From contig JARKQP010000110.1 of the NCBI GenBank assembly GCA_029974875.1, positions 1 to 9,968 on the forward strand: a DNA stretch of 9,968 bases. Direction: 5' to 3'. Position 1 is the first letter of the stretch. The number at the start of each line of letters is the position of its first letter. The stretch comes from Mobilitalea sp. Its GTDB lineage: Bacteria; Bacillota_A; Clostridia; Lachnospirales; Lachnospiraceae. Of the stretch, positions 5,952 through 9,968 are shown one piece after another. The position numbers and the translations under genes were made by a program. The notes beneath the pieces are model-generated. The model saw only the letters and a list, made by a program, of their open reading frames with translations, was not told the DNA's origin and did not search any database.

Positions 5952-7574
5952 TTAATTTTTTGTACTAAAATTCCTGATTATTTTACGTATGGGCAATATA
6001 GAACTGGGACTGACGGATAATTCATCAATTCCAAGCCGCAGGAATGTATCTGTCAGCGAGAGATCTGCCCCCAATTCTCCACAGATTCCAACCCAGCAAT
6101 TATATTGATGGGCGTTATCGACGATCATTTTAATCATGTAAAGAATTGCCGGATGGTGTGGATTATAAAATTGATCCAGCCTGCTGTTCTGCCTATCTAT
6201 TGCAAGGGTGTATTGGGTTAAATCATTGGTTCCAATGCTAAAGAAATCCACTTCCTTCGCGAGCTCAGCGCTTATCATGACTGCAGCAGGTGTCTCTATC
6301 ATAATGCCCTGCTCTACCTCTCCAAAGGGGATACCCTGTTCTGTCAGCTCCTTTTGGACCCCACTAACGATTTGCTTGATTTTGTGCACTTCCTCCAGTG
6401 AGATAATCATTGGATACATGATGGATAAATTTCCATAAAAGCTGGCGCGGTATAATGCCCGGAGCTGAGTTTTAAATATCTCCGTCTGATCCAGACAAAT
6501 ACGGATGGCACGGTATCCCATAGCCGGATTTTCTTCTTTCCCCAGATCCAGGTAATCCAGCTGCTTATCTGCTCCGATATCCATTGTTCTGATGATGACC
6601 TTTTTCCCGGCCATCTTCTCCAAAACTGACTTGTACTCTTTGAATTGCTCTTCCTCGGTCGGTAAATGGTCATTTTCCAGATATAAGAATTCACTGCGGA
6701 ACAAGCCTATCCCTCTGGCGTCATTGCTATGTACCATTGCAAGATCCGAGGAGCTGCCAATGTTAGCATATAATTTAATGCTTTTTCCGTCTAAGGTTAT
6801 ATCTTCCTTTCCCTTTAGCTGCTGCAATAATTCCTGCTGCTTCATACCTTCCTGCTGCTTTGCCCTCATACGCTCCAGTGTATCCTGGTCCGGATCGATG
6901 ATTAAGGTTCCGGTAAATCCGTCAGTAACCGCCAGCTTGCCGTCCCAATCCTTTTGGATCACTATTCCGGTAACCGCCGGGATATTCATGGTCCTGGCTA
7001 ATATTGCAGTATGGGAATTACTTGAGCCCTGTTCCGTAACAAAGGCCAAAAGCTTATCCTTGTCCATCTGGACCGTTTCACTTGGAGTCAAATCCTGCGC
7101 TGCGATAATAATTGGTTCATCCCCAATGTCACTACCCGTGCTTTTACCTGATAATATTGATATCACCCGTTCCGATATATCCTTTACATCAATCGCACGC
7201 GCCTTGAAATATTCATCCTCCATCGCTGAAAACATGGAATAAAAATTATCTCCTGCGCTGGCTACGGCATATTCAGCATTTGTCTGCTGCCGGGTAATAA
7301 TATTTTCAACACAAGCAACAAAATCAACATCCTCAAGCATCATTGCATGTACTTCAAAGATCTCAGCATTTAATTCCCCGACCTCTTTTACCGCTTTACT
7401 CTGTAATACTTTTAATTCCTCAACTGCCCTATCTTTTGCCGCATGGTATCTGGCTACTTCAGCTGCAGCATCATCAATTTGATTGCGTTTGATCTGTCTT
7501 TCCTCTTTGGCATATATTTTAATACGCCCTATTGCAATTCCTGGGCAAATTGTTTTTCCGATAAATTGCTCCAC
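5952..7574 (-). CDS. ptsI: PTS Enzyme I (phosphoenolpyruvate-protein phosphotransferase)
   Basis: This 540-aa protein is a complete Enzyme I. It has the N-terminal HPr-binding domain starting GKTICPGIAIG, the phosphohistidine domain with GSSNSHTAILART (His188, the residue phosphorylated by PEP), then the PEP-binding TIM barrel. Barrel motifs are GLFRSEFLY (Arg293), IRTMDIGADK (Arg329), MIETPAAV, FSIGTNDLTQYTLAIDR and GICGELGAD with the catalytic Cys498. Spacing closely matches E. coli EI (His189, Arg296, Arg332, Cys502). It takes phosphate from PEP and passes it to HPr in the cytoplasm. Translation starts at GTG 7574 with AGGGGG eight bases upstream. It lies 18 bases behind ptsH and before the chemoreceptor gene in one leftward operon. 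All catalytic residues are intact. Confidence 0.96.
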   Translation of the reverse strand: MEQFIGKTICPGIAIGRIKIYAKEERQIKRNQIDDAAAEVARYHAAKDRAVEELKVLQSKAVKEVGELNAEIFEVHAMMLEDVDFVACVENIITRQQTNAEYAVASAGDNFYSMFSAMEDEYFKARAIDVKDISERVISILSGKSTGSDIGDEPIIIAAQDLTPSETVQMDKDKLLAFVTEQGSSNSHTAILARTMNIPAVTGIVIQKDWDGKLAVTDGFTGTLIIDPDQDTLERMRAKQQEGMKQQELLQQLKGKEDITLDGKSIKLYANIGSSSDLAMVHSNDARGIGLFRSEFLYLENDHLPTEEEQFKEYKSVLEKMAGKKVIIRTMDIGADKQLDYLDLGKEENPAMGYRAIRICLDQTEIFKTQLRALYRASFYGNLSIMYPMIISLEEVHKIKQIVSGVQKELTEQGIPFGEVEQGIMIETPAAVMISAELAKEVDFFSIGTNDLTQYTLAIDRQNSRLDQFYNPHHPAILYMIKMIVDNAHQYNCWVGICGELGADLSLTDTFLRLGIDELSVSPSSILPIRKIIRNFSTKN

Positions 7575-7592
7575 ACTAAATACCCCCTGCGA

Positions 7593-7850
7593 TTATAGCT
7601 GCGCTGTAAAAAACTTATGCAATTCTGTATATGCCTTATCCTCGTCACTGCCTTCAATTATTACGGCCACCTCTTCGCCGCATTTAATTCCCGCGCCAAG
7701 AATCATCATGATTTTCTTGGCATCTATGCTTTTACCCTTGTTCTCCATGTTGATTTTTGATTCAAATTGCTGGGCTGCTTTTGCTAACATGCCTGCCGGT
7801 CTTGCATGGAGTCCCAGTGCATCCTTAATTACATAATTAAACTTTTTCAT
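7593..7850 (-). CDS. ptsH: HPr-like phosphocarrier protein lacking Ser46
   Basis: The 85-aa protein is a standard-length HPr with the His15 site in LGLHARPAG. His15 accepts phosphate from EI and gives it to IIA. The regulatory site is altered: aligning GKSIDAKKIMMILGAGI with B. subtilis GKTVNLKSIMGVMSLGI puts Lys at position 46 where the HPr kinase target Ser46 should be. The codon is AAA on the coding strand. The protein therefore should work in phosphotransfer but not form P-Ser-HPr or act as a CcpA corepressor. Start at ATG 7850 is preceded by AGGAGA. It is directly followed by ptsI. The gene symbol is by family; it may be a specialised paralogue rather than the cell's general HPr. Confidence 0.93.
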   Translation of the reverse strand: MKKFNYVIKDALGLHARPAGMLAKAAQQFESKINMENKGKSIDAKKIMMILGAGIKCGEEVAVIIEGSDEDKAYTELHKFFTAQL

Positions 7851-7916
7851 ATTTTCTATCTCCTTTTCTTTGCCTTTGGCCTTAATATCTTTTTATCCCG
7901 TATAGAACATCCATTT

Positions 7917-7993
7917 GATTTTTAGTATAGTCCGATTCTTAGTATAGTCCGATTTTTAGTATGGTTCGATTTTTAATATGGGTTAGATTTTAA
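7917..7993 (-). repeat. Four and a half tandem 17-bp repeats between IIB and HPr genes
   Basis: Units start at 7917, 7934, 7951 and 7968, each 17 bases, with consensus gatttttagtatagtcc. The first two differ at one base, the next two are more diverged, and a partial unit (agattttaa) ends the array next to the IIB stop codon. On the coding (minus) strand each of the first three units carries a TATACT or CATACT, resembling a -10 box. The array could be a minisatellite, a set of protein sites, or contain an internal promoter for the HPr-EI-MCP half of the operon. Confidence 0.8.
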
Positions 7994-7999
7994 CAGCTA

Positions 8000-8302
8000 C
8001 TATAATCTTAAAGTTTTTATAACCATCTCAAAAATGTTATTGCCATTCATCAGTCCATAATCAGCCATATTGATTACGGCAATCGGAATATCCGGAACCA
8101 TTTCCTTCACTTTTTTCTCCCGGAATCCGATCTGCGGTCCTAATAAAATGATGTCACTGCCCGGTGCCTGCTCTTTTAATTCACTTATTCCAAAAGCAGC
8201 ACACTCAACACCGGTATATCCTTTTTTGTCCGCTGCCTTGATAATCTTCTTGACTAACATTTCCGTAGACATTCCGCCTGCGCAAAACAATGAAATCCTC
8301 AT
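8000..8302 (-). CDS. PTS IIB component, lactose/cellobiose type
   Basis: The 100-aa protein starts with MRISLFCAGGMSTEMLVKKI. The CxxGMST loop with Cys7 is the phosphocysteine site of lactose/cellobiose-family IIB domains. The rest alternates strands and helices as in this fold, and includes DIILLGPQIGF, a typical segment. IIB accepts phosphate from IIA and normally passes it to the sugar bound in the IIC permease. No IIC gene is next to it, so its acceptor is unknown. ATG 8302 is preceded by GGAGG at 7 bases, and the gene lies 17 bases behind the IIA gene. The sugar could be a beta-glucoside or chitobiose by family, but this is not determined. Confidence 0.92.
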   Translation of the reverse strand: MRISLFCAGGMSTEMLVKKIIKAADKKGYTGVECAAFGISELKEQAPGSDIILLGPQIGFREKKVKEMVPDIPIAVINMADYGLMNGNNIFEMVIKTLRL

Positions 8303-8319
8303 TCAGATACCTCCATTGC

Positions 8320-8643
8320 TCACTTTAACAAAGAATGAATGATCCTATATAACCGGATCGCTTCCTCTGCACGCTCCATGGTAAGCATCGCCATCGTAAG
8401 ATGGTCATGTGCATGAACCAGAATTATATTCACTTCTACATGCTTTCCCGATGCTTCCTCCTTAATCATCTGCAGCTCTAAATTATGTGCCTGCCTAAGC
8501 TCCTGTTCCGCTTCACCCAACAGTTTTTTAGCCTTTTCGAAATCCCCCTCACCCGCCGCATCAATTGCCAGCATAGAATGTGATTTTGATTCGCCGGCTG
8601 CTGCTATTAAACGAAAGGCTCTCTCATACTTTTCCTCATCCAT
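8320..8643 (-). CDS. PTS IIA component, lactose/cellobiose type
   Basis: The 107-aa, all-helical protein matches the trimeric lactose/cellobiose IIA family. The C-terminal motif NIILVHAHDHLTMAM corresponds to the family's LVHAQDHLM; His76 is the expected phosphorylation site and Asp79 the buried metal-binding Asp (His89/Asp92 in E. coli ChbA). The usual Gln between them is His here. It receives phosphate from HPr and passes it to IIB. It is the first gene of the leftward operon, with GGGGG upstream of ATG 8643, and faces the AraC-type regulator across 233 bases. It is separate from IIB, not fused. Confidence 0.92.
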   Translation of the reverse strand: MDEEKYERAFRLIAAAGESKSHSMLAIDAAGEGDFEKAKKLLGEAEQELRQAHNLELQMIKEEASGKHVEVNIILVHAHDHLTMAMLTMERAEEAIRLYRIIHSLLK

Positions 8644-8723
8644 TCAGTGTACCCCCTTTCATAAAAACTTTGAAAAGCTTTGCTATTATCTTAGCCGATT
8701 AAGTATATTTTGTATTGCAATAT

Positions 8724-8753
8724 CTTATACTATATTTTAATTTTTCATTGTAA
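8724..8753 (-). promoter_or_regulatory. Tentative promoter of the PTS operon
   Basis: On the minus strand TTACAA (8748-8753), an 18-base spacer and TATAAG (8724-8729) form the best promoter I see ahead of the IIA gene. The whole 8690-8820 stretch is extremely AT-rich, so chance matches are likely. A perfect 10-bp palindrome TATTGCAATA (8713-8722) lies just downstream of the -10. Confidence 0.3.
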
Positions 8754-8822
8754 TATATTATTTAGTATTTTATTTTTTCATTGTAGAAATCCAATAAATA
8801 TTGTGATATATTAATATTATCA

Positions 8823-8850
8823 AATTCAAATGCATTCAAATGCATGAATT
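8823..8850. promoter_or_regulatory. Repeat/palindrome just upstream of the AraC-type gene, possible regulator site
   Basis: Two head-to-tail copies of attcaaatgc (8824-8833 and 8834-8843) are enclosed by AATTCA (8823-8828) and TGAATT (8845-8850), making a nearly symmetric element. AraC proteins often bind direct repeats with a period near one or two helical turns, so it may be the binding site for the adjacent regulator, although a 10-bp period is short. It lies about 27 bases before the start codon. Confidence 0.4.
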
Positions 8851-8876
8851 CAGGAGATAAGTGAGGAGAGATAAGC

Positions 8877-9968
8877 ATGAAAACAATAGATTTCGAAACA
8901 CTTTGCGAGCTATTCTACCATTCCTATGAAATACCTATCCGATATTATACGGATCATAAAATCCTTCTCATTCAATATCCATTAATTGAAGAAGAAATGG
9001 ATGCCTTTTCAAATGCAATCGACGAATTCTACGAAATGAAAAATACCATCTCCTTCGTTGTAAGTAACCATTCCCTGTTCTTTGGCTGCATCCGTGATAA
9101 GGCAACCCAGGGTTATTTACTCATAGGACCTGTATCAAGTGTTCCATGCAGCGATAACGAGGTACGCACCATTATGTCTGAGGCATTCGTACCTTCAAAA
9201 TACTATGAGACACTCATCCAGCATTTATCCATTATTCCCTGCATGGAGATAAAGCGCTTCGTATCGACCCTTGGATATCTGCATTATCAGATTAATGACA
9301 TTGTTATTCCAAATGATGAAATCTATCCATATATCGATGCTGACTCCCAAACCACAGAACAGCTTAACCAGCAGATTATAACTAATTCGTATAATAGCAG
9401 GGATGATAAAAGCCCCTCGTATACCCATTCCTATTCCATAGAGCAAAAATATCTCCACTTAATCGGAAGCGGCAATGCTGATGCTTTAAACCATCTTATC
9501 TCCAATAGCGCCCTATCCATACCCGGTATCCATGCCGGATTGCCATTACGTGATAATAAGAATAATTTTATTCTTCATATTGCCCTCGCTTCGCGCCGTG
9601 CTATTCAAAGCGGCTTAGATATCGATACTTCATTACAATTATGTGAGGCTTATATAAAACAAATAGAAAGAGCCCAAAGCATTGATGCCATGTATAAGCT
9701 CTCTTACAACGCTTTCACAGATTTTGCAAAGCGTGTATTAAAGTCAACAACTCCTAACGGCATTTCACCCTTGGTAAATAAGTGTATCCAGTATGTCGGC
9801 AACTCTGTTAATGCCCCAATCACGGTTGCAGATGTAGCTGAATTTGTAGGTAAGAGCAAGGTCTATATTTCAACAAAATTCAAATCCGAACTTGGTTTTA
9901 GCCTGAATGACTATATAACACGCAGAAAAATAGAAGAAGCAAAGAGCCTGCTATGCTTTACAGATAAA
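8877..9968 (+). CDS. AraC-family transcriptional regulator (3' end beyond the window)
   Basis: An open frame of 364 codons runs from ATG 8877 to the window edge without a stop. GAGGAG at 8863-8868 is eight bases upstream of the start. The N-terminal ~290 residues form a long sensor region with no membrane segment and motifs such as SLFFGCIRDKATQGYLLIGP (63-82). The C-terminal part begins the AraC double helix-turn-helix: ITVADVAEFVGKSKVYISTKF (first HTH, ~315-335), then GFSLNDYITRRKIEEAKSLL (340-359). The last helices are cut off. It diverges from the PTS operon and is its probable activator, as is common for AraC-type genes beside lactose/cellobiose-type PTS genes in Lachnospiraceae. The inducer is unknown. 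Confidence 0.9.
   Translation, partial: MKTIDFETLCELFYHSYEIPIRYYTDHKILLIQYPLIEEEMDAFSNAIDEFYEMKNTISFVVSNHSLFFGCIRDKATQGYLLIGPVSSVPCSDNEVRTIMSEAFVPSKYYETLIQHLSIIPCMEIKRFVSTLGYLHYQINDIVIPNDEIYPYIDADSQTTEQLNQQIITNSYNSRDDKSPSYTHSYSIEQKYLHLIGSGNADALNHLISNSALSIPGIHAGLPLRDNKNNFILHIALASRRAIQSGLDIDTSLQLCEAYIKQIERAQSIDAMYKLSYNAFTDFAKRVLKSTTPNGISPLVNKCIQYVGNSVNAPITVADVAEFVGKSKVYISTKFKSELGFSLNDYITRRKIEEAKSLLCFTDK

Noticed and set aside
6407..6694. 95-codon open frame on the minus strand overlapping the Enzyme I gene
   Set aside because: It is a +1-frame shadow fully inside ptsI, which has intact catalytic motifs throughout. It has no convincing start signal of its own.
6592..7242. 216-codon open frame on the plus strand, antisense to Enzyme I
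   Set aside because: It is antisense to the well-conserved ptsI. Its Ser/Cys/Ile-rich composition is typical of an antisense shadow and there is no ribosome binding site.
8644..8876. CcpA cre site in the PTS regulatory region
   Set aside because: I looked for the WTGNAANCGNWWNCA-type pattern by eye in this intergenic DNA and found no convincing match.
9225..9458. 77-codon minus-strand open frame in the AraC gene
   Set aside because: It lies antisense within the continuous AraC frame and has a low-complexity hydrophobic translation. It is a shadow.
1..9968. CRISPR array, tRNA, rRNA, transposase or phage genes
   Set aside because: None was seen. The only tandem repeats are the 17-bp units at 7917-7993, which have no spacers, and the two 10-bp units at 8824-8843.

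Overview
The window looks like chromosomal DNA from a low-GC Firmicute, most likely Lachnospiraceae (Clostridium cluster XIVa). The basis is the AT-rich intergenic DNA, strong GGAGG-type ribosome binding sites, Bacillota-type promoters (TTGNNN-N17-TATAAT), and protein types: a GPH-family sugar transporter, a lactose/cellobiose-type PTS, an AraC regulator with a long N-terminal region, and a soluble chemoreceptor. No rRNA, tRNA, CRISPR array or intact mobile element was seen.

Left part (1-3650), a sugar-uptake and sugar-processing locus. The first 23 bases hold the start of a leftward gene (MKYFCNP-, possibly a glycoside hydrolase). A TetR-family regulator (512-1075, +) faces a GPH/MelB-type MFS transporter (1087-2550, -). 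Their promoters share a CCAACAC-N-TGTTGG palindrome, so the regulator probably controls both itself and the transporter. A TIM-barrel sugar isomerase/epimerase-like gene (2803-3645, -) has its own promoter and a possible hairpin terminator.

Middle (3650-4930), a scarred region. It holds a frameshifted fragment of a second TetR gene (3851-3984, +), matching the last ~50 codons of the intact one. A 43-bp copy of the DNA just upstream of the intact tetR lies at 2653-2695. Together these suggest a lost second copy of the regulator. Next comes a small leftward toxin-antitoxin-like pair: a PIN-domain gene (4231-4658) broken by a one-base deletion in a homopolymer, followed by a 74-aa partner (4004-4228). 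A structured intergenic region with three inverted repeats follows, one of them a convincing terminator for the operon to the right.

Right part (4932-8643, -), a compact phosphorelay operon. In transcription order it encodes PTS IIA, PTS IIB (both lactose/cellobiose type), HPr, Enzyme I and a membrane-less methyl-accepting chemotaxis protein. The full chain PEP > EI (His188) > HPr (His15) > IIA (His76) > IIB (Cys7) is present, but no IIC permease is. The HPr has Lys where the HPr-kinase target Ser46 normally sits, which suggests a relay separated from classical CcpA carbon control. The last gene is a cytoplasmic chemoreceptor. Diverging from the operon is an AraC-type regulator (8877 to the window edge, +) that probably controls it.

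Main points of interest: the IIC-less, EI/HPr-containing PTS operon linked to a soluble chemoreceptor; the Ser46-less HPr; the remnant of a second tetR; and the frameshifted PIN gene.
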